DNA of 64,000 nucleotides from Streptomyces sp. 7-21 (lineage in GTDB: Bacteria; Actinomycetota; Actinomycetes; Streptomycetales; Streptomycetaceae), in the NCBI RefSeq assembly GCF_016741785.1, contig NZ_JAERRL010000014.1, positions 1 through 64,000 of the forward strand, given 5' to 3'. Positions within the stretch are counted from its first letter, which is position 1. Each line of letters begins with the position of its first letter. Of the stretch, positions 1 through 8,375 are shown in pieces. The position numbers were made by a program, and so were the translations under genes. The notes under the pieces were generated by a model. The model saw only the letters and a list, made by a program, of their open reading frames with translations, made no database searches and had not been told where the DNA came from.

Positions 1-637
<637 letters not shown>

Positions 638-838
638 CTCCTCCCTCGTGGCGGTGAACCCGTCGAGGGGCCCACTCGCTTCGGAGGATAGACGACGGGC
701 AGCCCCTGCCGCTGTCTGGGAGCCGCGCTCGGCGGCCAGCCGCAGCGTCGCCCAGTCGATCTCCGCGGCCCGCGGGGCGGGCAGGAGCACGGCTGGGGAG
801 GCGGAGGCGGGGCGCGTGGGGCAAGCGGTCGAACCCAT
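638..838 (-). other. N-terminal extension encoding a long SigR' isoform
   Basis: The sigR frame stays open upstream of the GTG at 637 for 67 codons to an ATG at 838, preceded by an AGGGAG-like ribosome site. The encoded extension begins MGSTACPTRP and contains no stop. In S. coelicolor a longer, unstable SigR' isoform is made from the SigR-dependent promoter and gives transient feedback; this extension sits in exactly the equivalent place, between a SigR-type promoter and the constitutive start. Presence of the open frame is seen; production of the isoform is inferred. Confidence 0.6.
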
Positions 839-897
839 GGGGGCGGTCTCCCTCTCTCACACGAATCGATCACCGCGTCGGCGGCGCTCGACTGTGT

Positions 898-924
898 CAA
901 CACCGGTACGCCACAGGGCATTCC
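898..924 (-). promoter_or_regulatory. SigR-type autoregulatory promoter of sigR
   Basis: On the minus strand GGAAT (924-920) is followed by exactly 18 bases and GTTG (901-898), the consensus GGAAT-N18-GTT of SigR-dependent promoters. It lies about 60 bases upstream of the ATG at 838, so its transcript would include the long isoform start. Confidence 0.75.
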
Positions 925-954
925 CGGCCGGAGGTGATCTGGGACACGGCGGCG

Positions 955-1779
955 TCAGAACAGGGCCGCCCGCTCCGGCCCGGGCAGCTCGCGGACCAGC
1001 TCGGGGCCGTTGTTCCGCACGTCGCTGACGTCCGTGGTGACCGGATAGGCACGGAACGTGCCCGGCGGGGGCGGGGCGAGCAGCGGGCGTATCGCCTCCG
1101 GGTCCGTCCGGGCCGGGTCCAGCCAGGCGTCCCAGCGCTCCGGCGGCAGCGCCAGCGGCATCCGGGGGTGGATGTCGGCGAGGCAGCCGGGCCCGTCCTC
1201 ACCCGCGCTCCCGCCCGCCAGCGGCGTCGTCTCCGCCTCGGTGGTCACGATGGTGCACGTCGCCCACCAGGCGCGCGGGTGGTCGGACGGCAGGCCCGGG
1301 TCGCGCCAGAACTCGTACAGCCCGGCCATGGCCATGACCGAGCCGTCGGCGGGCGTGACGAAGTACGGCTGCTTGCGGGGCCGCTTGCGCTTCCCCTTCT
1401 CCTCCTCGGCCCGCTCCTGCCTGCCGGTCATCCACTCGTAGTAGCCGTCGGCCGGGACCAGGCAGCGGCGCGCGGCGAACGGCCTGCGGTAGGCGGGCTT
1501 CTCGTGCACGGTCTCGGCGCGCGCGTTGATCATCCGGGCGGCGGAGGCGGGAGACTGAGCCCACGAGGGCACCAGGCCCCAGCGCAGCGCCCGCAGCTGC
1601 CGGACGGGCTCGGGACCCGCCCCGGGCTCCTTCAGCGGACGGTCGAGCACCACGTAGACCTCTTTGGTGGGCGCGACGTTCCAGTCGGCGGGGAGGCGCT
1701 GGGCGGTGTCCCAGCGCTCCACACCGAAGAGCGTGGCCAGGTCCTCGGGTGAGCGGCTGGCCGCATACCTTCCGCACAT
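955..1779 (-). CDS. SOS response-associated peptidase (SRAP/YedK/HMCES family)
   Basis: 274-residue SRAP-domain protein that forms a protective thiazolidine crosslink with abasic sites in single-stranded DNA. The invariant N-terminus MCGRY places the catalytic Cys at position 2, which fixes the start at 1779 even though the frame is open to 2196. Other family marks are NVAPT near residue 36, INARAET, the GYYEW active-site Glu segment, and ADIHPRMPL carrying the catalytic His. It is transcribed leftward toward sigR with about 117 bases between its stop and the long sigR start, including the sigR promoter. A stand-alone DNA-repair gene; nothing unusual in length or motifs. Confidence 0.93.
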   Translation of the reverse strand: MCGRYAASRSPEDLATLFGVERWDTAQRLPADWNVAPTKEVYVVLDRPLKEPGAGPEPVRQLRALRWGLVPSWAQSPASAARMINARAETVHEKPAYRRPFAARRCLVPADGYYEWMTGRQERAEEEKGKRKRPRKQPYFVTPADGSVMAMAGLYEFWRDPGLPSDHPRAWWATCTIVTTEAETTPLAGGSAGEDGPGCLADIHPRMPLALPPERWDAWLDPARTDPEAIRPLLAPPPPGTFRAYPVTTDVSDVRNNGPELVRELPGPERAALF

Positions 1780-1934
1780 GCCTACGGAGCGTACCGGCCG
1801 CCACTGACGACCGTCCCCGGCCCGCTCCCGGGCGGGCGGCCGCCGCGCGTGCGGACGGCGCGACGGAATCACGGAGACCGCACACGGGGCATACACACCG
1901 TTCACGGCATCCGCACGTGCACGCGCCGCCCCCC

Positions 1935-1963
1935 TTGACGCGCACCCGGCTTGGCCACATTCT
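1935..1963 (+). promoter_or_regulatory. Candidate promoter abutting a CebR box
   Basis: TTGACG (1935-1940), 17 bases, then CATTCT (1958-1963), directly followed by the operator. The cellulase promoter at 5667-5638 has the same build: TTGACG, about 18 bases, GATTCT, operator. Confidence 0.4.
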
Positions 1964-1977
1964 CGGGAGCGCTCCCA
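1964..1977. promoter_or_regulatory. CebR-like operator, one mismatch
   Basis: CGGGAGCGCTCCCA differs in one base from the 14-bp CebR palindrome TGGGAGCGCTCCCA seen perfectly at 5624 and 10583. It lies 184 bases upstream of the SRAP start and 448 upstream of the next rightward gene. Confidence 0.65.
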
Positions 1978-2231
1978 CTGATTTCTTACCGCTTTTTCAC
2001 CGGCGGCCTGGTGTCGCGCCGCCGCCCCCGTCGGGCGGCGCGGGAACACCGCACCCGGGCCGGTCCGCACCCGCTCCGGCTCCGCCCCGTTCCCCAGCAC
2101 CTCACCGCGCCTGCCCACGCGGGGAAAGAGCAGGTCCCGGGGGTCGTTGCCGCATCCCGAAGCCCCGGGGCGGCCCCACCGGCACCCCGGCCGCACACGC
2201 GACCTGTTCGAATAGAGCGGGTCCCTGGACC

Positions 2232-2299
2232 GGTGAGCGGCGCCTAGCCCCGCCGCTCACCCCGCGGCCCCGGAACGGCCCGTCGTTCCGGGGCCGCGG
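2232..2299. terminator. Two adjacent perfect hairpins
   Basis: First stem 2232-2242/2251-2261 (11 bp, 8-base loop); second stem 2262-2276/2285-2299 (15 bp, 8-base loop). They abut without a gap. No T-run follows, as is common for Streptomyces terminators. No recognised gene ends here on either strand, so what they terminate is unclear. Confidence 0.5.
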
Positions 2300-2425
2300 C
2301 ACGCTCAACCACGCGCGCGACCCGGCCCGATACGGGGAGCGACGGGCACACCGTTTTCGAACACCCGGGCGCCGCTATGGTGTTCGCCACTGCATGTCCA
2401 TCGCAAGAGAGACGGGGACCGAGCC

Positions 2426-3346
2426 GTGGACTACTGCACCACCTGCCGACGCTCTCTCAACGGCAGGCTGATATGCCCGGATTGCGGTGAGCTGGCAGCG
2501 TTTCCCAGAACGAGTGAGGCCCGGCGCGCGGACTCCGGTGCCCCGGCCGAAGACTCCCTCCCCACGCCAGCGCAGGCGCCGGGCGCCTCCCCCATGCCCG
2601 GCGAGGCCGACCGCGTGCCGCGCCCCCGCCGCCCCCGGGAGGACGACGAGGACGGCGCCCATCCCGCTGCCACCAGCCAGCTGCCCGTGCTCGCCGCGCT
2701 CACGGATGAGCCGGACGACGAATCCCCCGCCCCGCCTCCGGGCTCCCGTGCCCCCCGCCGCCACGCGGCCCGGCGCCGCCGCGGCCCCCGTTACGCGATC
2801 GCCGGGGTCCTTGGCCTGGCCCTGCTGGGGCTCGCGGTAGCGGAGGTCGGCGAGGTGGTCATGCCGTCGAGCGAACCGGCCGGCTCGGAGCAGGAGACCG
2901 AGGCCGCTGCCCCGCCGGCGACGCCCGAGACGGACGCCGGATCACCCAGCGAGGCCGAGGAGACGGACGGCCCCGGGATGACCGACGCTCCCTCCGCTCC
3001 GGACGGCGAGGGCCAGGACCCCGCCGGCGACGGCGGCGACGCGCCCGCGGGCGGCACCGAGACCGGCCGGAACGAGCCGGATGCCGGCAGCGACCAGCCG
3101 ACCGCCGAGGGCAGCGGCAGGGTGGAAGAGGCCCCGTCGAGCCCCGAGGACTCCGGCGAGCCCGGCCAGGGGCGCGATACCGGCTCCGGATCGCCGAGCG
3201 AGCCGGGCGACGACGGAGACGAGCCCGAGCCCGATCCGTCGGACGACAGCAGCGAATCGCCGTCCCCCGACCCCACCGACGAGGAGGGCGACGGGGACGA
3301 CGACGAAGACGACGACGGCGGCTGCTTCCTCTTTATCTGCTGGTGA
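2426..3346 (+). CDS. SCO2400-type zinc-ribbon membrane protein
   Basis: 306 residues of unknown function. The N-terminus is a small zinc ribbon with Cys4, Cys7, Cys17 and Cys20 (MDYCTTCRRSLNG...CPDCG), the mark of a Streptomyces-restricted family typified by SCO2400. A disordered Pro/acidic stretch leads to one transmembrane helix at about 122-142 after an Arg-rich, cytoplasm-retained segment (RRHAARRRRG). The remainder is a highly acidic low-complexity tail (Asp/Glu/Ser/Pro) ending in an abrupt hydrophobic GGCFLFICW. GTG start. The next gene is convergent, separated by a strong hairpin. The zinc ribbon is predicted cytoplasmic and the acidic tail external; function is not known. Confidence 0.8.
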   Translation: MDYCTTCRRSLNGRLICPDCGELAAFPRTSEARRADSGAPAEDSLPTPAQAPGASPMPGEADRVPRPRRPREDDEDGAHPAATSQLPVLAALTDEPDDESPAPPPGSRAPRRHAARRRRGPRYAIAGVLGLALLGLAVAEVGEVVMPSSEPAGSEQETEAAAPPATPETDAGSPSEAEETDGPGMTDAPSAPDGEGQDPAGDGGDAPAGGTETGRNEPDAGSDQPTAEGSGRVEEAPSSPEDSGEPGQGRDTGSGSPSEPGDDGDEPEPDPSDDSSESPSPDPTDEEGDGDDDEDDDGGCFLFICW

Positions 3347-3402
3347 GTGATCCGCTGGTGCCGGCGCCGCGGGCGTTCTGACGCGGCGGCACCCGGGCAC
3401 AG

Positions 3403-3442
3403 CCGAGGGCCCCGGCTGGGGCTAGTCGACCGGGGCCCTCGG
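3403..3442. terminator. Bidirectional terminator
   Basis: Perfect 13-bp stem (3403-3415 with 3430-3442) and a 14-base loop between two convergent genes. Confidence 0.8.
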
Positions 3443-3498
3443 AGACGTGACGCGCTGTCAGCGCAGGGGCGCGTTGGTCCGTGCGCTTCTTTCCTTGT

Positions 3499-5553
3499 TT
3501 ACTCCTCGCCGCCGCCGTTGCCGTTGCCGTTGCCGTTGCCGAAGAGCATGGCGTAGACGCCGATGGCGATGGCGACGTCCGCCTGCGCCCAGAAACGGTG
3601 GTAGACGAACTCCGGCACCTCGCCGCCGTCGATGTACTCCTGCACCCGCGGCCAGTCCGGGTCGTCGTGCAGGAAGGAGCGGATCGAGTCGAACGTGGCG
3701 CCCGGCTCGATGACGTCGCCATTGGGCATCGTGCCGCTCCAGCCGTCCGGGATGTAGACCTCGTCGGCCAGGCGGTTGTACGCATCCCTCGGCTCCGGCA
3801 CCGCGATGCCGATGTCGTCGGTGTGCGCCAGCAGGCTCTCGATCAGCCCGGCCGCCGCCTCCTGCGCCTCCGTGTTGCCGGTGGCAGCCGCGTAGAAGGC
3901 CAGGGTGTTGGCGAGCGACCCGGTGATGCCCACGTCCTGCGAGTAGTTGACGACCGAGACGTGCAGGCCGTCGTTGGAGCCGGGGTTGTCCGGGTCCCAG
4001 GTGTCGGGGGCGCCCGACCACTCCAGCGTCGAGGGGATCTGGTAGTCGGAGCCGGTGGTGATCTCGCTGAGCACCCACGGCACCCACTTGTCCAGGATCT
4101 CCCCGGCGAGCTCGTTGCCGGTCACGTAGTACAGCTCGGCCACGCGCTGCATCGACCAGGCCTGGAAGCCGAACCAGTTGTTGGACGGCGGGTCGTGGTA
4201 GACGGGCTGCCAGTCGTAGTACATCCCGTAGAACGTCGGGGTACCGGACGGCGGCTCGCCGTACGCGCCCTCCCAGCTGTTCGTGGCGCCGCCGGCGATG
4301 GCGCCCTCGGCGGACTGGAGCCAGCGGTAGAACTCGAGCTGCCGCTGGAGGCTGGTGTCCCAGTCCTGGCCCGCACTGGGCGACTGCGGCGTCAGGGGGC
4401 CCTGGCTGGAGAGGGCGTAGGCGGCCATCGGGTTCTGGTAGCCGAAGTGGCAGTGGCTGGAGCCGATGCGCCAGGCCCAGCCCGCGCTGGTGTCAAGCGC
4501 GCCGCCCCAGGCGTAGTACCAGGACAGCAGGTAGTGCGCGCTGCTCTTGCCGCTGCCGGGCGAGCAGCTGTCGGCGCCGACGCACTCACCGACCTGCTTG
4601 AAGTACTTGTCGTACATCGCGTAGCGCAGGTAGTCGCCCATCCGCGACGCCTTGGCCACGGTCTCGGCGACGGCGTCCGCGTTGCCCTGCTCGGTCGCCC
4701 ACTGCTGGGCCCAGTAGGCCGCCTGCACGGCGCGGGCGTCGGCGTCGGGGGCGTTGGTGTAGCGCCACTGCTGCGCGTAGGAGGCGTCCTGCGTGAACAG
4801 GTCGAGGAACCCGTTGGGCCCGCCGTAGGAGAAGTCCTCGATCGACGGGTGCGGCACGGTCTCGAAGACGGACTCCTGCGGGCCGCGCTGGTAGGTGTTG
4901 ATGAACGTGGGCCCGTCACCGTAGCCGTAGACGTTGTCCACGTCCTGCAGCCAGTGCATGCCGTAGATGTCGTCGGTGCCGTAGGTGGCGGCCAGCTCGT
5001 CCGCGAGCGGGTCCTCACCCACCGGGACGTCGGGGTTGAGCGCCGACGGGTACGACGACGGCTCGTTGTACTCCGGCGCGTAGGTGGCGGGAGAGTTCGG
5101 GTCGTAGAAGCTGTTGGTGGGCTGCTGCTCCGACGAGGGGATCATGTACTGCTCCATGATTCCCCAGGCCTCGTTGAAGGGGCCCCAGTCGCCGGTGATC
5201 CGGCCGTACAGCGCCTCCAGCCAGATCAGGTACGAGTACGCCTCGGACGTCGTCTCGTGCCCGTGGTCGGGAGCCTCGACCATGAGGGTCTCGACGGAGT
5301 GGTACGGGATGCCCTCGGGCGAGAAGTAACCGCTGGCCGGGTCCTTGATCTTGTTGTACAGCTCAAGGAACTGGTCCTCGGCCTGGCGCAGGCTCGGCCC
5401 ACTGGCGTTCGGGGTGTCTCCCTGAGCCGTGGAGGCGAGCTTGAGGGAGACCGGCAGAGTCAGAGCCGCGGAGCCGGCGAGCACGGCACGCCGGGAAACG
5501 CTGGACTTGGCTCTGTGTGAGTTCACGTCGGACGATCCACGGTGGATCCGCAT
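3499..5553 (-). CDS. GH48 cellulase (reducing-end exocellulase), no CBM
   Basis: 684-residue secreted glycoside hydrolase family 48 enzyme, which releases cellobiose processively from reducing chain ends. The catalytic acid is Glu104 in GHETTSEA; other family blocks are DIYGMHWLQDVDN, SSHCHFGYQNPMAAYAL and FYGMYYDWQPVYHDPPSNNW. A Tat signal is visible (SRRAVL at residues 20-25, then a hydrophobic run). The ATG at 5553 is chosen because GGAGG lies 4 bases upstream; the ATG at 5574 has no ribosome site. The catalytic module fills the whole protein: no CBM2 or FN3 module is present, and it ends in a Gly-Asn tail just before the stop. Divergent from a GH6 gene, with a perfect CebR box in between. 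Family call firm; exo-mode from family knowledge. Confidence 0.95.
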   Translation of the reverse strand: MRIHRGSSDVNSHRAKSSVSRRAVLAGSAALTLPVSLKLASTAQGDTPNASGPSLRQAEDQFLELYNKIKDPASGYFSPEGIPYHSVETLMVEAPDHGHETTSEAYSYLIWLEALYGRITGDWGPFNEAWGIMEQYMIPSSEQQPTNSFYDPNSPATYAPEYNEPSSYPSALNPDVPVGEDPLADELAATYGTDDIYGMHWLQDVDNVYGYGDGPTFINTYQRGPQESVFETVPHPSIEDFSYGGPNGFLDLFTQDASYAQQWRYTNAPDADARAVQAAYWAQQWATEQGNADAVAETVAKASRMGDYLRYAMYDKYFKQVGECVGADSCSPGSGKSSAHYLLSWYYAWGGALDTSAGWAWRIGSSHCHFGYQNPMAAYALSSQGPLTPQSPSAGQDWDTSLQRQLEFYRWLQSAEGAIAGGATNSWEGAYGEPPSGTPTFYGMYYDWQPVYHDPPSNNWFGFQAWSMQRVAELYYVTGNELAGEILDKWVPWVLSEITTGSDYQIPSTLEWSGAPDTWDPDNPGSNDGLHVSVVNYSQDVGITGSLANTLAFYAAATGNTEAQEAAAGLIESLLAHTDDIGIAVPEPRDAYNRLADEVYIPDGWSGTMPNGDVIEPGATFDSIRSFLHDDPDWPRVQEYIDGGEVPEFVYHRFWAQADVAIAIGVYAMLFGNGNGNGNGGGEE
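3511..3545. repeat. Six-base tandem repeat encoding (Gly-Asn) tail
   Basis: About four and a half copies of GCCGTT on the plus strand, encoding alternating Gly and Asn at the extreme C-terminus of the GH48 protein (FGNGNGNGNGGGEE). Such runs usually form linkers between modules; here a stop follows almost at once. Confidence 0.7.
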
Positions 5554-5623
5554 AACGCCTCCAGGCGGCTTCATGGGGGGTCAAGAGGCAGTGCTGCGCA
5601 CATGACGTGCACACGGAAACCAG

Positions 5624-5637
5624 TGGGAGCGCTCCCA
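5624..5637. promoter_or_regulatory. CebR operator (perfect) for GH48
   Basis: TGGGAGCGCTCCCA, the complete CebR palindrome, 71 bases upstream of the GH48 start and immediately downstream of its candidate -10 element. Confidence 0.85.
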
Positions 5638-5667
5638 AGAATCGAAGCAACGTCATCGATACGTCAA
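5638..5667 (-). promoter_or_regulatory. Candidate GH48 promoter
   Basis: On the minus strand TTGACG (5667-5662) and GATTCT (5643-5638) are 18 bases apart; CebR bound at 5624-5637 would cover the start site. Confidence 0.4.
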
Positions 5668-5726
5668 CCCCCTTGACACAACGGAACACTTCGAGGCAGG
5701 TCAGCGATGATTTCTTGAACGCCCCC

Positions 5727-5756
5727 TTGGCGGGAGGGGGAGTTGTGGCCTACGGT
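5727..5756 (+). promoter_or_regulatory. Candidate GH6 promoter
   Basis: TTGGCG (5727-5732), 18 bases, TACGGT (5751-5756), with a CebR box 13 bases downstream. Confidence 0.35.
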
Positions 5757-5768
5757 CCCTTCAACCAG

Positions 5769-5782
5769 TGGGAGCGGTCCCA
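5769..5782. promoter_or_regulatory. CebR-like operator (one mismatch) for GH6
   Basis: TGGGAGCGGTCCCA differs from the CebR palindrome at one central base. It is 132 bases from the perfect GH48 box, so both divergent promoters have their own site. Confidence 0.75.
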
Positions 5783-6106
5783 AAGCGTCAGGCGTCCAGG
5801 ACGGCGCGCCCCGACGACCGGAGTCGCTCCGCGTATGCATCCCCACATCCGCCCATACGACCGCCACAGCCCGCGCACTCGCCGGGCCCCCGCGCTGTGC
5901 GGTTCCCGAACGCGGCCCCACCGCCGCGTTCGGCGTGACATGCGCACGCCAGCGCTGGGCCCGATGAGACCGCTGGAGCCTGCGGCCGGCCGTGCGCCGG
6001 ATGCCGGGGCAGACCCGAGAGCCGCCCGGTCTTCCCGGCACGCCCTTCCGGCCCGCGACCGCTTGCAACGAGCAGACATGCGCACCCTTCTGGAGGAAGG
6101 ACTGCA

Positions 6107-7492
6107 ATGAGCCGCACGAACCCCCCACAACACCGCCGGCTGAGGCGGTCCGCGAAGATCGCGGCCGCTGCCATCGGCGCGTGTGCGATCGCCACGGGCA
6201 CGCTGAGCATGGCCAGCGCGGACGAGGCGAGCACCCTCCAGCGGGTGGACAACCCGTTCGAGGGCGCCACGATGTACGTGAACCCCGACTGGTCCGAGAA
6301 CGCCGCGAGCGAGCCGGGCGGTGACGCCGTCGCCAACGAGTCCACCGCCGTGTGGCTGGACCGGATCGCCGCCATCGAGGGCGACGACGAGACCATGGGC
6401 CTCCAGGAGCACCTCGAGGCCGCGGCCGCCCAGGCCGAGTCGGAGACGGTCGTCTTCCAGTTCGTCGTCTACAACCTGCCCGGCCGCGACTGCGCCGCGC
6501 TGGCCTCCAACGGTGAGCTGGGGCCGGACGAGATCGACCGCTACAAGAGCGAGTTCATCGACCCGATCACCGAGATCGTGTCGCAGTACTCGACGGTCGA
6601 GAACCTCCGGATCGTCCCGATCATCGAGATCGACTCGCTGCCGAACCTCATCACGAACGTCGGCAGCCGCGAGACCGCCACGCCCGAGTGCGACGAGATG
6701 CTGCAGAACGGCAACTACGTCGAGGGCGTCGCCTACGCGCTGTCGCAGCTCGGCCAGTTCGACAACGTCTACAACTACCTGGACGCGGGCCACTACGGCT
6801 GGCTCGGCTGGGACAACAACTTCCGCCCCACCGCGGAGCTGTTCTACGAGACGGCCAACCACGGTGACGCCACGCCGGAGGACGTCGCCGGCATCGCCGT
6901 GAACGTCGCCAACTACGGCCCGACGGTCGAGCCCAACTACAGCATCGACGACACCGTGAACGGCACCTCCGTCCGCGAGTCGAGCTGGGTGGACTGGAAC
7001 CAGTACGTGGACAACCAGTCGTTCGGCCTCGCGCTGCGCGACGAGATGGTGAGCGTGGGCTTCCCGTCCGACCTGGGCCTGATCATCGACACCTCGCGTA
7101 ACGGCTGGGGCGGCCCCGACCGGCCTGACGGCCCGGGTCCGCAGACCAGCGTGGACGAGTACGTGGACGGCAGCCGCGTCGACCGCCGCATCCACGTCGG
7201 TAACTGGTGCAACCAGGCCGGTGCCGGCCTCGGTGAGCGTCCGCAGGCCTCTCCCGTCGCCGGGGTGGACGCCTACGTCTGGATCAAGCCGCCGGGGGAG
7301 TCGGACGGCTCCAGCGAGGAGATCCCGAACGACGAGGGCAAGGGCTTCGACGAGATGTGCGACCCGGAGTACCAGGGCAACGTGCGGAACGGCAACAACC
7401 CGTCCGGTGCCCTCCCGGACGCGCCGATCTCCGGTCACTGGTTCTCGGAGCAGTTCCAGGAGCTGCTGGCCAACGCCTACCCGCCCCTGTGA
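6107..7492 (+). CDS. GH6 exocellulase (1,4-beta-cellobiohydrolase), no CBM
   Basis: 461-residue secreted family 6 enzyme that releases cellobiose from non-reducing ends. The segment VVYNLPGRDCAALASNGELG matches bacterial Cel6B-type exoenzymes; the catalytic acid equivalent is Asp128 (RDC) and the second key Asp is Asp176 (IEIDSLPN). YLDAGHYGWLGW is the family signature. A Sec signal peptide covers roughly residues 1-38 (twin-Arg-poor, AlaMetAlaSerAla-type cleavage region). The GAGGAAGGA ribosome site lies 6-14 bases upstream of the ATG. As with the GH48 partner, no cellulose-binding module or linker is present. Together GH48 and GH6 attack opposite chain ends, the classic synergistic pair. 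Exo versus endo mode is inferred from sequence likeness. Confidence 0.94.
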   Translation: MSRTNPPQHRRLRRSAKIAAAAIGACAIATGTLSMASADEASTLQRVDNPFEGATMYVNPDWSENAASEPGGDAVANESTAVWLDRIAAIEGDDETMGLQEHLEAAAAQAESETVVFQFVVYNLPGRDCAALASNGELGPDEIDRYKSEFIDPITEIVSQYSTVENLRIVPIIEIDSLPNLITNVGSRETATPECDEMLQNGNYVEGVAYALSQLGQFDNVYNYLDAGHYGWLGWDNNFRPTAELFYETANHGDATPEDVAGIAVNVANYGPTVEPNYSIDDTVNGTSVRESSWVDWNQYVDNQSFGLALRDEMVSVGFPSDLGLIIDTSRNGWGGPDRPDGPGPQTSVDEYVDGSRVDRRIHVGNWCNQAGAGLGERPQASPVAGVDAYVWIKPPGESDGSSEEIPNDEGKGFDEMCDPEYQGNVRNGNNPSGALPDAPISGHWFSEQFQELLANAYPPL

Positions 7493-7574
7493 CGGACAGC
7501 GTTCCCTCCAGCCACCAGGAACGACTGAGCGCCTCCGCAGCTGAGCGCCTCAGTACATGAGAGCATCTCCCGCC

Positions 7575-7607
7575 CCCGCCCCCGGCGCCACCGGCGCCGG
7601 GGGCGGG
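7575..7607 (+). terminator. Terminator after GH6
   Basis: Perfect 15-bp GC stem (7575-7589 with 7593-7607), 3-base loop, followed by TGGCGTTTT. Confidence 0.85.
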
Positions 7608-7814
7608 TGGCGTTTTCAGGCGACAGGACCGCCAACTGCGCAGCGGGCGAACACACATGCCGTCCCTTGTATCCGCGCACACAGACCGCCCGAGGACCTG
7701 TGGTGAGCGGCACGCGTGAAGGGCCGACACGATACCCTCATGACCCCTCGCCCAGAACACGTGGCACTCCTCGAAAACCCGGCACCCCGCCCGCGAAACC
7801 GCAGGTCATCAAGT

Positions 7815-8147
7815 GTGCTCCCCACGCACGTGGGGATGGTCCTTCCTCTCGGGTCAGGGTGTTGGGTGTCTGCTGGTGCTCCCCACGCACGTGGGGATGG
7901 TCCCCGCGCTTCGGAGTGGTCGGCGTCCACGGCGGCGTGCTCCCCACGCACGTGGGGATGGTCCGTCCTCACGTGGCGAGTACAGGGGAGGATGCGGGTG
8001 CTCCCCACGCACGTGGGGATGGTCCCGGTGAAGAAGGTCATCGAGCCTACGGGGCTGCGTGCTCCCCACGCACGTGGGGATGGTCCCGCCGCTGCTCATC
8101 TATATGCCTGCGCCACGCCGTGCTCCCCACGGACGTGGGGATGGTCC
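7815..8147 (+). CRISPR. Orphan type I-E-like CRISPR array, 6 repeats and 5 spacers
   Basis: Six copies of a 28-base repeat (GTGCTCCCCACGCACGTGGG then GATGGTCC) start at 7815, 7876, 7937, 7998, 8059 and 8120, an exact 61-base period, so spacers are 33 bases (or 32 with a 29-base repeat). The repeat folds into CCCCACG/CGTGGGG with a 2-base loop and resembles the I-E repeats of Streptomyces. The last copy has one C-to-G change at repeat base 13, in the loop, which suggests the trailer end is on the right and the leader on the left (about 7620-7814). Spacers all differ. No cas gene is in the window, so any activity depends on Cas proteins elsewhere. Confidence 0.95.
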
Positions 8148-8375
8148 GTGCCCCTGCGGCCGGGCGGACGGTGCTGCCGCATGCGGTCGCGGGGCGGGCC
8201 CGGCCGGCGTGCTCCTCCCCGCGTGCCCGACGTTGCGGCACCGGGCAGGCAGCCACCGGAACCCGTCCCGCGACAGCGCGTGGGCGGCCGTGGGAACGTG
8301 CGCGGCTCGCGGCACTGGGCGCGGGGCAACAGCGCCCCCGCGCCTTCACGTCTTGAACGGACGGCCGCCCCGCCC

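Larger units (their letters stand above)
1780..2425. other. 646-base intergenic region with CebR-box promoter and tandem hairpins
   Basis: No convincing gene. Open frames here are Arg/Pro-rich and lack ribosome sites. It contains a promoter-like element (1935-1963), a CebR-like operator (1964-1977) and two adjacent hairpins (2232-2299), described separately. Confidence 0.6.
5554..6106. other. Divergent cellulase control region
   Basis: 553 bases between GH48 (leftward) and GH6 (rightward). Holds two CebR boxes (5624, 5769) each beside a promoter-like sequence. From 5783 to 6106 I see no gene; it would form a leader of about 340 bases for the GH6 mRNA. Confidence 0.6.

Noticed and set aside
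1951..2247. 98-codon frame downstream of the orphan CebR box
   Set aside because: It starts upstream of the operator, is Arg/Pro-rich and has no ribosome site.
3481..5520. 679-codon open frame opposite the GH48 gene
   Set aside because: Val/Gly/Arg-rich shadow typical of GC-rich DNA; GH48 motifs on the other strand are unambiguous.
8209..8232. Possible seventh, decayed CRISPR repeat
   Set aside because: It is out of the 61-base phase (8181 and 8242 expected) and matches only at the first bases.
7607..8356. Open frames across the CRISPR repeats, both strands
   Set aside because: They translate the repeat into recurring PRTWGW or TIPTCVGST units, so they are artefacts of the array.
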